Shown in pieces: positions 46,969 to 56,173 of a stretch of 64,000 bases of DNA. The DNA comes from Chloroflexi bacterium TSY. GTDB lineage: Bacteria > Chloroflexota > Anaerolineae > Caldilineales > Caldilineaceae. The notes below the pieces were generated by a model. The model was not told where the DNA came from. It saw only the letters and a program-made list of their open reading frames with translations, and did not search any database. The DNA lies in assembly GCA_019217005.1 (NCBI GenBank), contig JAHBNG010000062.1, positions 16,485-80,484 of the forward strand, written 5' to 3'. The number at the start of each line of letters is the position of its first letter. Position 1 is the stretch's first letter. A program made the translations under genes and the position numbers.

Positions 46969-47139
46969 TGTATATTCTGTCTGCGTTTGACCCACTTCGT
47001 CATTGAAAATCGTCTGGCATCTTTCAAGAAGTGACCAGAATTTCGTGAACATTGAGTTCGCCTCATAAAAGACAAAAAATTCCAAAAAGATAGACTAATC
47101 GTAACATAAGATTGTGTCAATGAGTCTTTCAATATGCTG

Positions 47140-49068
47140 TTAATTCAAATCAGCACGTGCCCAATCCCATTGAAATACTTCCCTTATGCGGTCATATACC
47201 TCTTCCATATCTGTCAGCACAACCACCTCACGATTTAATTTATGACTCACCTCACCACCGTTGAGACTGCCTATGGCTGTCCATCTCTCATTATTCACAT
47301 ACGCTAACATAACTTTAGCGTGAATCCCTCCCGCAGTCGGATTGCCTACCCGAGCTTCGATATCAAGTCCTTCGATTTCTGCTAGCTGGCGAATGTAGTC
47401 AACCGTCGCACGGTTGCTATGTAGTGCCTCCGAATCATCAAAGAAAGAATCAAGCAATATTTTGACGGAGGCTCCACGACGTGCTGACTCAATTAGCGCA
47501 AGGAGGCGTGGATTGGGATCAGCAATTGGGTTGCTAACTGTCTCCCCCCAATGCTTACGTTCGTATAGTTGGATAAGCTGTATGTTATCCCCCACACCAG
47601 CTTGGTGAATCAGATTGAGAAGTCCACTATCAGATCGTAAAGCATTTTCTGGTGCGCTCATGACGCCAAAACGCGCATATCCCTGAATTGTGACGGGGGT
47701 TGAAAATGGAGCCTGAACAACTTCCCATTGAGTTGCCTCAGGCAAAACAAAGTCAGATGGCGGTCCACCATAAACTTCATCGTCGATTCGAAACGAACGA
47801 AGATCCAGAAATCGCTCTGGTGCCCAATCAGAATCAAAAATATGTTGCAGTGACTGTACAACCGGAATAGCGTCCATTAACAGATAAAAACCGCGTCGCC
47901 CACCAACAGGTTCGATCTGCGGCAGAGGCATTGAGTTCAAACTAAAGTTCTCTGTTCCGATTGCAATATAACTGCCATCAATAATGATATACTTTGCGTG
48001 CGTAAATCGATAGCGCGGTCGGTATCCTTTCGGCGTATTCTCTTGTGCTGCCAAATATCGAATGTCGCCACCCGCAGCCGCAATCTGGGCAACACACCAT
48101 CTTTGTACATCATCGATACCACCTGGTGGTCCACCTTCAAGCAACATCCGTATTCGGACGCCTCTATTCAAAGCTTGAACAAGTGTCTCAGTCAATTCTG
48201 GGTGTTCAAATGTATAAAGACTCATATCGAGAGTCCTGGTCGCGCTTGCAAAAGCATCAACCAAAGGTCGATAAAGCCCTTCTGGACCCACCGCCACCGT
48301 TACAGTTGCCAATGACGCGCTGCTCTCAGGCACAGCTAGATCGCCTCGTTCCCAACCGCGCCACCCAGGCATTCGTATCCGACGTCCCCATTCTATGTCT
48401 GTCAAATCGCCAGCCCAATCTGCAGCTTGATCGCTATCAATTGGCAGATCTGTATTTGGATCACGCTTTCTTTGCCAAACTTGCCCTTCGGAAGGCACAC
48501 TGCCCCGAGCATAAAGCACTGCGGGTCTGCCTTGCCAGGTCGCAATGCTCTCTTGGACTTCTCCATATAATAGCGTATCAACGATCGTGCCATCACCATC
48601 TTGGAGATGAATCACACCACCTACATTTGTTAATTGCAATGCACCATCGAGATTTAAGACTGAGGGATCTGTATTGTGTCCCCACTCACATGCAGCATCT
48701 TCACCAAAGCTAATACGAAAAGCAGCAGTCTCATTTGTACACCAAAGACGATCGCCAGGAGCCAGGGATAGCGTACTTGTGATGGGAAACGTTGACTGGC
48801 GAGTGGCTGTACTCAATCGCCAACCAGCAAAAGATTGTGCATGAGGACCGAGATTCCAAAGCAGAATCGCTTCATCTGGTTCGTGACTGATGACGCTATC
48901 AATATAAGCGGCGGCAATGACAATTTTGGGAGGAGATTCCCCAACAATCAGGGGCAAATAAATCTGGTCTTCAGTGGTCAGTCTTGCAACTACATTTTGC
49001 GCAAAGGTTGAAGATAAGAAAGCAACAAACAACAAATAAATGATGAAGTAACGCAAATGATTGCTCAT
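47140..49068 (-). CDS. Secreted lamin-tail/phospholipase D-like protein
   Basis: A 642-residue exported protein. The signal peptide YFIIYLLFVAFLSSTFAQ is followed by a lamin-tail domain (IAAAYIDSVISHEPDEAILL to about residue 170). Two PLD domains then follow: the first HKD motif is HAKYIIIDGSYIAIGTENFS, the second HAKVMLAYVNNERWTAIGSL. In each, His, Lys and the distal Asn/Ser positions are present, although Asp is less clear. Likely a surface or periplasmic phosphodiesterase acting on lipids or nucleic acid. The adjacent comM locus is unrelated. Monocistronic, ending in AT-rich spacer. Confidence 0.85.
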   Translation of the reverse strand: MSNHLRYFIIYLLFVAFLSSTFAQNVVARLTTEDQIYLPLIVGESPPKIVIAAAYIDSVISHEPDEAILLWNLGPHAQSFAGWRLSTATRQSTFPITSTLSLAPGDRLWCTNETAAFRISFGEDAACEWGHNTDPSVLNLDGALQLTNVGGVIHLQDGDGTIVDTLLYGEVQESIATWQGRPAVLYARGSVPSEGQVWQRKRDPNTDLPIDSDQAADWAGDLTDIEWGRRIRMPGWRGWERGDLAVPESSASLATVTVAVGPEGLYRPLVDAFASATRTLDMSLYTFEHPELTETLVQALNRGVRIRMLLEGGPPGGIDDVQRWCVAQIAAAGGDIRYLAAQENTPKGYRPRYRFTHAKYIIIDGSYIAIGTENFSLNSMPLPQIEPVGGRRGFYLLMDAIPVVQSLQHIFDSDWAPERFLDLRSFRIDDEVYGGPPSDFVLPEATQWEVVQAPFSTPVTIQGYARFGVMSAPENALRSDSGLLNLIHQAGVGDNIQLIQLYERKHWGETVSNPIADPNPRLLALIESARRGASVKILLDSFFDDSEALHSNRATVDYIRQLAEIEGLDIEARVGNPTAGGIHAKVMLAYVNNERWTAIGSLNGGEVSHKLNREVVVLTDMEEVYDRIREVFQWDWARADLN

Positions 49069-49094
49069 TACATGATCGATTTGAAGAGCAAAGC

Positions 49095-49987
49095 CTACAA
49101 TGTCATCAACTGTGGCCGATATTGGAGTGCCTCAGCCAGATGAGAAGTCTCAATTTGATCTTTCCCTGCCAAATCGGCAATTGTACGACTTAACTTCAGT
49201 ACCCGATGATAGGCACGTGCGCTCAGATCCATCTGTTTGACAGCTGCACGCATGAGACTTTTACCATCCTCATCAATCTGGCAAAACTGCTGAACTTCAC
49301 TTGGCCCCATATCTCCATTAACTAAAACATTCTCCTTATCAATCTGCCGAAAACGTTCTTGTTGAATTACGCGGGCCGCTTCAACGCGTGCTCGAATTAC
49401 ATCAGAGGATTCGCCGCCTTCTAATGTTGCCAATTTTTGAAAAGGAACACGTGCCACATCAAGGTGAATATCAATCCGGTCCATTAGTGGACCACTAATG
49501 CGTTTCTGGTAGCGCTGCACCATACCCATCGAGCAGGTACATTCCTTTCGCTCATCATTAAAATAACCACAGGGACAGGGATTCATTGCACAAATAAAAA
49601 TGAAGTTCGCTGGAAACGTTAACGACCCGCTTGCTCGGCTGATCGTGACAACTCGATCTTCAAGGGGTTGTCGCAGAGTTTCTAAATTTTTTGTTCCAAA
49701 CTCGGGAAGCTCATCGGCAAAAAGCACCCCGCGATGACTAAGACTTACCTCACCAGGAGTAGGCCAACGCCCACCTCCAACTAACCCTGCATGACTGATT
49801 GTATGGTGTGGTGACCGAAACGGACGCGTACGGATGAGAGGTTCGTCTGTTGGTAAAGCACCTGCTACTGAGTAGATCCGCGTAATATCAAGAGCTTCTG
49901 TTAACGTCAGCCGTGGCAAAATCGAAGGCAATGAACGTGCAAGTAAAGTTTTGCCAGACCCTGGAGACCCTCGCATGAGGATGAAAG
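49095..49987 (-). pseudogene. comM: comM/yifB (Mg chelatase-like AAA ATPase), 3' part cut by an integrated element
   Basis: The frame begins at the P-loop, ILMRGSPGSGKTLLARSLPS, and continues with Walker B VLFADELPEFG, a zinc-binding CPCGYFNDERKECTC and the C-terminal domain to AEALQYRPQLMTL. About 200 N-terminal residues (S5-like domain) are missing, because sequence upstream of ILMRG belongs to the mobile element. ComM is a helicase supporting branch migration in natural transformation. The truncated product from the internal ATG at 49976 would lack the N-terminal domain, so the locus is probably inactive while the element is integrated. Confidence 0.88.
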
Positions 49988-50603
49988 GTCTACAAACGTA
50001 CCAAGTTCCAGGTCCAGGATGTCCTGTTGAAACGGTATATATCCCGAAAGCTTTACTCTGCGTTTATCTATCACATCAACTCGAATACGTAGGATGCGCA
50101 AGATCTGTTGTTTCTGTTCGAAGTTAGTATGCTCTAATCCCTGCCGAATCGCCGTAGCCAACTGGATCAAGGTTTGCTCTTGGTCGTCGGTGATAATAGC
50201 GGAAGCCTGTTGTGCGTGTATTCGCTCTTCTTCAGTTTGCAGTTGGTGTAACTTATCCGTTAACAATCTGCGACGCTCGTCAATAATGGCCTGGGGAAAC
50301 TCATTATCAAGCATTTGATCCAACAAAATACCGATCTTACGATTGGTATCTGCAATGGCTGCACGGATTGCTGCCAACTGTTCGTCAATGGTTTCGAGCT
50401 CATCTTGCGACAATGCCCGTTGTTTTTGAATTTCTTGTTTGAGATAGTTGGGGCTCAACAACAAATCCGTCACAGCTCCCCATACCAGGGTTTCAAGCGT
50501 TTGGGTTCTGACGCCAAAGCGAGTTTCACATGTTCGTTTCCAGGCTTGACCGCCTTTGACAGAGCATTTGTAATAGGTAAGATCATGCCGGTACGTGCAC
50601 TTA

Positions 50604-51905
50604 GGCCAATCCAAAAAATAAAATATACGCGAGAAGGTGTTAAACTAGCTCTCCAAAAGGAGCAAAAATGACAATCTCGCCAGAAATGGTTGAAGTCTTG
50701 AAAGAGACGAAGGCCATGTTAAGTGGATACGAAAGAAGGCACTTCATGGCCCAAACGGTCAAAACGATATGCGAAGGGAGTCCGACGAAAGCAGAACGAG
50801 AGTTGGGCTGGAATCGGGCGACGATAGCCAAAGCCCTGGAAGAACTAGAAGGCGGCTTCTGTTATGTCGACCAAAGCCACCGACGTGGTCGCAAAAGCCG
50901 AAGACCATATCCCCACTTTACTGGCCGATATGGTTGAAATCGCCGATCAATTCAGCCAGACCGATCCCACCTTTCGACCCCCCAATTGTACACTCGACTA
51001 ACCGCCGCCGAAATGCGTACCCAGCTCATCGAGCAGAAAGGATACACAGATGAGGAATTGCCTGGCGAAGAGGCCATCCGCTTGAAGCTCAATGAGTTAG
51101 GCTATGGCTCAAACCGGGTCAAAAAAAGTCAACCAGTGAAAAAGATCCCAGAGACCGATGCGATCTTTGATAGAATTCATCAGATCAATCAAGAAGCGGA
51201 TGCAGACGAGACGGTTCTGCGCCTCTCTTGGGATGCCAAAGCGACGATTTTACTTGACCGTTTCTCGAGAGAAGGGATAAGTCGAGTGGTTGTCAAAGCG
51301 CTCGATCATGACTTTCAAGATAAGAAGACCGAGAAAGTCACTCCTTTTGGCATTTACCTCCCTTCAACCAAGGAACTCTTTCTTTACTTGACTCAGTCGA
51401 AAGTGACGAGTGACTGTATTGTCGACTGCCTGATTGATTTTTGGGAAAGCGTACGTGAACACTTTCCTCACGTCAAGACCCTCGTGATCAATCAGGACAA
51501 TGGTCCCGAAAATCATACCCGTCGGACTCAGTTTATGTATCGTCTCACTCAGTTTGTTGAGCACTATCGTCTCTCTATTCAGCTCGCCTGCTACCCTCCT
51601 TATCACAGTAAATACAACCCCATCGAACGGGTTTGGGGCCATCTTGAAAAACACTGGAACGGTTCTCTTCTCGATTCTCTTGAGACCGTTCTCAATTTTG
51701 CCCGTTCTTTTCGCTTTAACCAACTACAACCCTTCGTTCACCTGAATTCCACTCTTTATGAGACCGGCGTCAAACTCACTCAGAAAGAGATGGACCGTTT
51801 GGCACAACGCTTCCAACGTTTACCTGGTTTAGAAAAATGGTTTGTCCTTATTCCCCCTCTCCATTCTCTCGTTCGCGTATAATTATTTATTTTTTTGGTT
51901 TAGCC
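50604..51905 (+). mobile_element. ISAzo13-like insertion sequence, copy 3
   Basis: 1302 bp, opposite orientation to copies 1 and 2. The left end ggccaatccaaaaaa and right end (complement of ggctaaaccaaaaaa) are flanked by a direct repeat TTA, which lies in the recombinase zinc-ribbon codons. This confirms the 3-bp target duplication. Confidence 0.92.
50668..51882 (+). pseudogene. ISAzo13-like transposase with two indels
   Basis: Reads MTISPEMVEVLKETKAMLSG as in the other copies until an A-tract near 50896, where two A are missing. One more base is missing near 50978 (cgacccccc against cgaacccccc). Together these restore the frame, but the shifted part contains a stop at 50935-50937. From 50986 the remaining 298 residues, including the whole catalytic domain, are intact. 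If translation restarts at 50986 a domain lacking the DNA-binding N-terminus could be made. Confidence 0.85.
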
Positions 51906-52914
51906 TTACAACGCAATCCACACGTACAATAGACCATCCCTTGTAGTAGATATTCAAATTTAGTATTGCGTCTAGCCGTAGCTCGATTGGCTTGCAGTTG
52001 TTTTTGAGCGGCTTGAAAGGTCTCGGTATCAATGATCACGGGAACTGGAACCGCAACCCATTCTGAACGGGGTCGTTTGACATGTCTACGCTTACCATCA
52101 ACTTTGACGGTTCGAGTCTTGCCATAATGCCAAGTTCCTGTATAGGTGTCATTGTTTAAAATTCTTTTTACTGATGTTGGTCCCCAAATTCCATAACTAT
52201 TGTGTTTTCTCATATGGGCGGTTTTATCAGCCCGAGTCGGTACCTTTTGGTCACTCAAACGTTTAGCAATGTCATAGGTTGACTTTCCGCTAAGCAGCCA
52301 CGAAAAAATCTGGCGCACAATAGCTGCTTCTTCTTCATTAATTACTAAGTCACCATCATCATCATCATAGCCGTATGGAGGCCGAGCTCCGATAACTACC
52401 TTGCCGGATTTGGCTTTAGCATATCTTCCACGAGTAATTCGTTCTCGTCGCTGTTGATTCTCATACCAGGCAATACTCTGTTTAATCATCAGAGATAATG
52501 CTGACTCAGGTGAATCACTGTTGTAATCGCCTAACACATATACGAGACTCACATTATGTTTCTCCAACCGCATCTCAATAATGGCCGTGTGCGCCGGTCC
52601 TCCACGTGATAATCGATCTGGATCGTAGACAACCACCACGTCAACGGGGTGCTGAGAGATGTAGGTGTAGAGGGCGTCAAGGCCAGGGCGTTCTAAGGTT
52701 TCACCGGACTTACTGTCCTGAAACCGCTCTAACACCACATACTGATTATTCTCAGCATACGCTTCGCAGCGTTCCAGTTGGGTTTGCAACGAATAGCCCT
52801 TTTTTGTTCCTCAGTACTGACACGTGTGTAAATGACTGCGTTAGTCATGATTCATATCCTCCATGGGAACATGCAGGTGAGTTCTCCCTCACCTGCATTG
52901 AGCGTCTTTGTGTG

Positions 52915-53064
52915 TTACGTGTGCGCCAGCTCTACGTCAACATCAGCATCACAGTCAACGGCAATCTGAAGTAACATCTGATAGATTTCAGATAACCGAG
53001 CTTGCTGATCATCAGTTAACCCAGTGCTGGTAGCGACCACGTAGGTCGTGTCTGTTTGATTCAT
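52915..53064 (-). CDS. Small acidic protein
   Basis: A 49-residue frame beginning MNQTDTTYVVATSTGLTDDQ and ending DCDADVDVELAHT. ATG at 53064 has aggtg 6 bases upstream. The middle ARLSEIYQMLLQIAV is an amphipathic helix. It lies between the recombinase and a resolvase-like gene and is transcribed with them. The size and position would suit a recombination directionality factor or regulator, but no similarity is recognised. Confidence 0.6.
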   Translation of the reverse strand: MNQTDTTYVVATSTGLTDDQQARLSEIYQMLLQIAVDCDADVDVELAHT

Positions 53065-53112
53065 AGTTCACCTCACGAAATTACGAGCTACTGTTACCTA
53101 ATAGTGGTCATG

Positions 53113-53568
53113 TCAGCCAATGGCACCATCCATGTAGGTACCATCGATCCGAAAATGGACCAGTATGTTGGCGGCGGTTAGCTCCAATAAAAAACGAGAT
53201 AGATGCTCGGAATTGCGCGTCAGTCGATCGAAATCTTCTATTACGAGAAGTTTGTTACCAGACACCTTGGCCATGTCTTGGCGTAACTGCATCAACCCCG
53301 GCCGCCCCTCATACTCATATCCTGAGTACCCAATGTCAGTGTAGAGCTGAGTACGCGGAATATGTACGTGGTGGGCACAGGCAATCAGGTGGAGACGTTC
53401 CAAACGGTGGTGAAGCCTAGTGGTAATCGAATCCATTTCCACTAAGGTTGCTATTCGTGTATAGCCATAGGCTGGCTCCCCATTGACATCACCAAGTATC
53501 GGCTCATCCATAGCACTCAGCTGATCGATTATGCTCTCTTGTGCTCCTTGTAGGTCTCTATCATTCAT
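53113..53568 (-). CDS. Solo resolvase-like domain, catalytic serine apparently lost
   Basis: A 151-residue protein with the fold pattern of a serine-recombinase catalytic domain. YGYTRIATLVEMDSI stands at the start strand, then LYTDIGYSGYEYEGRPGLMQL (the D-x-G-x-S-G block), and VIEDFDRLTRNSEHLSRFL (the D-R-L-x-R block). In active enzymes the first block is Y-x-R-V-S; here Ala occupies the Ser position. There is no recombinase domain or zinc ribbon. It may be a decoy subunit or regulator of the adjacent large recombinase, or simply a decayed invertase. Confidence 0.75.
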   Translation of the reverse strand: MNDRDLQGAQESIIDQLSAMDEPILGDVNGEPAYGYTRIATLVEMDSITTRLHHRLERLHLIACAHHVHIPRTQLYTDIGYSGYEYEGRPGLMQLRQDMAKVSGNKLLVIEDFDRLTRNSEHLSRFLLELTAANILVHFRIDGTYMDGAIG

Positions 53569-53588
53569 GGCATGTCCTCGCTACAGGG

Positions 53589-53846
53589 TTATTGCGACTG
53601 CATGAACCGCTCTATTTCAGCTTGATTCACGGTCACTGGTTGGTTGATATAGTCGGAGACTAATCCATAGCCATGAACACCCAGCACCTCTCGGGCTTGA
53701 AACGTACTTAAATCTAATTGTTTACACACATCATAGAGTACAAGGAGTTCTCGAAGTTGAGACTGAGGAAATTCCTCTCCAGCCGATTCCTGGAGTTCAA
53801 AACGTAATTGCTGAAGAGCTTCAAGGCCTCGCATCGTAGTCTGCAT
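53589..53846 (-). CDS. Small hypothetical element protein
   Basis: An 85-residue, mostly helical protein (MRGLEALQQLRFELQESAGE ... VLGVHGYGLVSDYINQPVTV). A ggctcc-complement site (ggagcc) lies about 9 bases before the ATG. It starts the leftward run of element genes that ends with the recombinase; the gap to the next gene is 20 bases. Not recognised. The C-terminal NQPVTVNQAEIERFMQSQ suggests a short helix-turn-helix-like arrangement. Confidence 0.6.
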   Translation of the reverse strand: MQTTMRGLEALQQLRFELQESAGEEFPQSQLRELLVLYDVCKQLDLSTFQAREVLGVHGYGLVSDYINQPVTVNQAEIERFMQSQ

Positions 53847-54229
53847 GATAGGCTCCTTTTTATGTCGAGGCCGAGGATATGGGGTATACTACCCTCGGCG
53901 ATCTGCTTGCACGCGATTGTCATGTTTTCAGAAGCCGGTACTGATCCTACCGGCTTCGAATAAAATAAGGGTTAAAAAATCTAACGTACTATCATCATAG
54001 GCAATTCTCCTGTTGGTAATGAGAAACAGTACTGATACGGTAACCAATGGGTTCGCACCACGGATGCGACATGCGTAACTGAATTCGTGAGGTAATACAA
54101 ACGGATAGCGCAACTGATACTTTTGGCCAAGTCGTTGCTATCCGTCCAGAAACTTACCATCATTTTCCCAAATAGTCAAAATTGGTACCAAATGGTTTCA
54201 AATAGACCCATATAGCACCATGCTGATTC
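53847..54229. promoter_or_regulatory. Divergent control region with hairpin
   Basis: Separates the leftward recombinase-side operon from the rightward HTH gene. A 10-bp perfect inverted repeat gaagccggta/taccggcttc lies at 53932-53958. A palindromic taccaaatggt at 54186 recurs inside the HTH gene. No protein-coding frame with a ribosome binding site was accepted here. Confidence 0.5.
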
Positions 54230-54273
54230 ATGGATCACGAGATTTCATCAATTGAATCAAATACCAAATGGTA
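54186..54273. promoter_or_regulatory. Two TACCAAATGGT palindromes (possible operator)
   Basis: taccaaatggt at 54186-54196 and taccaaatggta at 54262-54273 bracket the start of the HTH gene, 76 bases apart (about seven helical turns). The second is within codons 11-15. Their symmetry and placement suit autoregulation by the HTH protein or another element regulator. Confidence 0.4.
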
Positions 54274-54457
54274 TGATGTGGCCAGAGCCTGTGACTATCT
54301 CAGTGTCTCCAAAACCACCTTGTATCGATACATGAAGGATGGGCGGCTACCCTTTTACCATTTAGCAGATACCACCAGTCGGCGCGTCAAAAAAAATGAT
54401 TTAGATGCCCTCCTGGTCTTAGTTGATCCCGCAGATGTTGATGACGAGGATGAGTAG
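54230..54457 (+). CDS. Excisionase-type helix-turn-helix protein
   Basis: A 75-residue MerR/excisionase-like DNA-binding protein. WYDVARACDYLSVSKTTLYR is the helix-turn-helix, and YMKDGRLPFYHLADTTSRRV is the wing, followed by an acidic tail. In mobile elements such proteins act as excisionases or repressors. It is the only clear rightward gene of the element. The ribosome binding site is poor, so a weakly expressed regulator is likely. Confidence 0.82.
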   Translation: MDHEISSIESNTKWYDVARACDYLSVSKTTLYRYMKDGRLPFYHLADTTSRRVKKNDLDALLVLVDPADVDDEDE

Positions 54458-54492
54458 TCTGTTTCGCAGGCAGTGTCGCGCCCATTAACGTG

Positions 54493-54684
54493 CTAATGCT
54501 CATTATTGATCATGCTTCCATGAATGTGGTTAGTATGTTCTGTGGGTTGGTGACGGTCAATCGTCACGATACCGGGCCAGTCGTCTTCCTTACTATCCAA
54601 TTGTATGGCACAAAGCGTTTGGTTATGATGAATGTCATACTGAATCCACTCGGCCAATCTTACATACATTCTCGTTGTATTCAT
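54493..54684 (-). CDS. Small hypothetical element protein
   Basis: A 63-residue frame, MNTTRMYVRLAEWIQYDIHH..., with alternating strands (TLCAIQLDSKEDDWPGIVTI). taggaac lies before the ATG. An overlapping plus-strand frame of similar length lacks a ribosome binding site, and the minus frame has better residue composition. It converges on the HTH gene. No known family. Confidence 0.45.
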   Translation of the reverse strand: MNTTRMYVRLAEWIQYDIHHNQTLCAIQLDSKEDDWPGIVTIDRHQPTEHTNHIHGSMINNEH

Positions 54685-54769
54685 ACTGCACTCGTTCCTA
54701 TCATCATTCCTCAGCCTATCATCAACAATGACATGTACGAATAGTTTATTACGTTCATTGACATGACAT

Positions 54770-54812
54770 GTGGCGGGAGGATTTGGTAATAAATACCACG
54801 CTCCTCCCAGCG
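54770..54812 (-). terminator. Hairpin downstream of small TM protein gene
   Basis: gggagg and cctccc arms enclose an inner tggtaataaatacca stem. It lies about 40 bases after the stop of the 85-residue protein gene on the minus strand. No strong U-tract follows. Confidence 0.45.
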
Positions 54813-54848
54813 TTCACTAACATCAATACCCACAACGCAATGACGATA

Positions 54849-55106
54849 CTAGGCTAAGGCTAAGATGGTGCCTATCACCATCGTGACTACGCCTCCGGCT
54901 GCTGCTGGTAGCACCGCCGAAACCAATCGACGTCGGGCAACAGCTTTGGTATCAACCCCAACTAATTGATCCAAGAGATCCAGCGTTTGGGTACGATTGC
55001 CCTTTACTTGGAGTCGAATTTGAAGACCGGCTTCCTGAAAAGCGTGCAGCTTATCCGCCAGTTCATCAGCATCCAGATCCAAGTTCTTTAAGTTCAATGT
55101 CAACAT
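54849..55106 (-). CDS. Small tail-anchored protein
   Basis: An 85-residue protein: MLTLNLKNLDLDADELADKL, helical and charged, then a C-terminal hydrophobic helix (VSAVLPAAAGGVVTMVIGTI) that would anchor it in the membrane with the N-terminus in the cytoplasm. The gagggaggtgaat ribosome binding site is excellent. Function unknown. It is monocistronic or heads a short transcript that ends at the hairpin near 54790. Confidence 0.65.
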   Translation of the reverse strand: MLTLNLKNLDLDADELADKLHAFQEAGLQIRLQVKGNRTQTLDLLDQLVGVDTKAVARRRLVSAVLPAAAGGVVTMVIGTILALA

Positions 55107-55330
55107 AGTGTGTATTCACCTCCCTCGACTGATGGTTGCGAGGAGCACTAACTCGTCTCCTCGGCGTTGCGGCACCCTTGTTCAGATACCGCAAAACCGA
55201 GTGGCAATCGCTGCATCGTGTATGTATGATGTAAGCTACGAAAGTTGTGGGCGCCAGGGAGAAGAATCTCTAGGAGACTCTTCTCACCTGACTTCTAAAA
55301 CGTTACCGTTTACAGTGCGCCATTAGTGGC

Positions 55331-55768
55331 TTACCTGGTAATCGGCACATACTGGGGAATCACCCCCAAGCTGTTCTCAGCTGGTTGGACCCGATACGTC
55401 TCCACCTTGAAAGCCCCTTGTTTGGGCCCCAAGAATACAGCGTACAGATATTGCGCTCGTGGAGACGACTTACATATCGGTTGTAGCTGCGGAACTGACT
55501 TGTATGCCGACTCTCGATCAAGACTAAGTGCAATCAACGTAGCGCTGACTTGCGGACCATGCCAAAAACGAAGTAAATCGTCCTCAGTCATGCGGGTCTT
55601 TACATCAGCCAAGTTGTGCTTCAATGTAGCCTCAAAATCGACGGCTTTGCCGGTACCACGATGGACTAAGATGGCGCTTTTGCGCCAAAGTAGCTCCTGG
55701 CGTGGATGCCACGAATCGTAAAACTCGATGGCACGTGTAGTAACGCGAGTGGTTGTAGATTTAGCCAT
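55331..55768 (-). CDS. Hypothetical element protein
   Basis: A 145-residue protein not recognised. It starts MAKSTTTRVTTRAIEFYDSW at 55768, where aaggagg lies 8 bases upstream. A longer frame to 55909 has no such site. The sequence is mixed alpha/beta with a basic N-terminus and no TM segment. The end YRVQPAENSLGVIPQYVPIT is proline-rich. A hairpin (gagaagaatctc...actcttctc, about 55258-55284) follows the gene and may terminate it. Confidence 0.65.
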   Translation of the reverse strand: MAKSTTTRVTTRAIEFYDSWHPRQELLWRKSAILVHRGTGKAVDFEATLKHNLADVKTRMTEDDLLRFWHGPQVSATLIALSLDRESAYKSVPQLQPICKSSPRAQYLYAVFLGPKQGAFKVETYRVQPAENSLGVIPQYVPITR

Positions 55769-56173
55769 TGCATATTCCTCCTTTCTTTTAAGAATGCTCG
55801 TGATAATTCGCTGGCTACAGGCTGCGGTATTTTCACTAGTGTGAGTTACCACATCCTCAGCCTGATACCAGTTAACTATCTGCAAGGACACGCTCTGACT
55901 AAACGTCACAACTCACCACCAATGGAGTTGTAGCAAGTAACGTAATAGCCGTTTAGGGCTTGGGAGTGAATAAGCGGTCAAACTTTGAGGAATATATTTG
56001 GATGAATTTCAAGGCGATGTATCAGTCGCATATTGGTGATACGTGATTGATACAGCAACGATAAAATTCGCCAAATAGATGCATAAAATTTGATCGGTTA
56101 TGTGCTTCCAAGTCCTCCGGTGCGGGGTGAGTTCAGTTGATTGATACCAACCGAACTCAAACCCCATATATAC
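55769..56173. other. Intergenic region within element
   Basis: No coding frame accepted. It contains the promoter region of the 145-residue protein gene and, at 56127-56160, an inverted repeat gagttcagtt/aaccgaactc that lies just past the stop of the leftward operon and probably ends that transcript. Nothing else is recognised. Confidence 0.5.

Larger units (their letters stand above)
49907..52848 (-). pseudogene. Large serine recombinase, frameshifted and split by an IS
   Basis: Start ATG at 52848 (ggagg 9 bases upstream) gives MTNAVIYTRVSTEEQK with catalytic Ser11, but a run of six A (52800-52805 on the plus strand as T) where seven are needed shifts the frame. From 52789 the rest is open: resolvase domain (VVVYDPDRLSRGG), recombinase domain (GARPPYGYDDDDGDL..., WGPTSVKRILNND), and zinc ribbon CTCGLRC. 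Here an IS inserted (50604-51905); the frame resumes KCTYRHDLTYYKCS with the coiled-coil C-terminus. Its last ~25 codons run across the element border into comM DNA. Two independent lesions make integrase activity unlikely. Confidence 0.88.
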
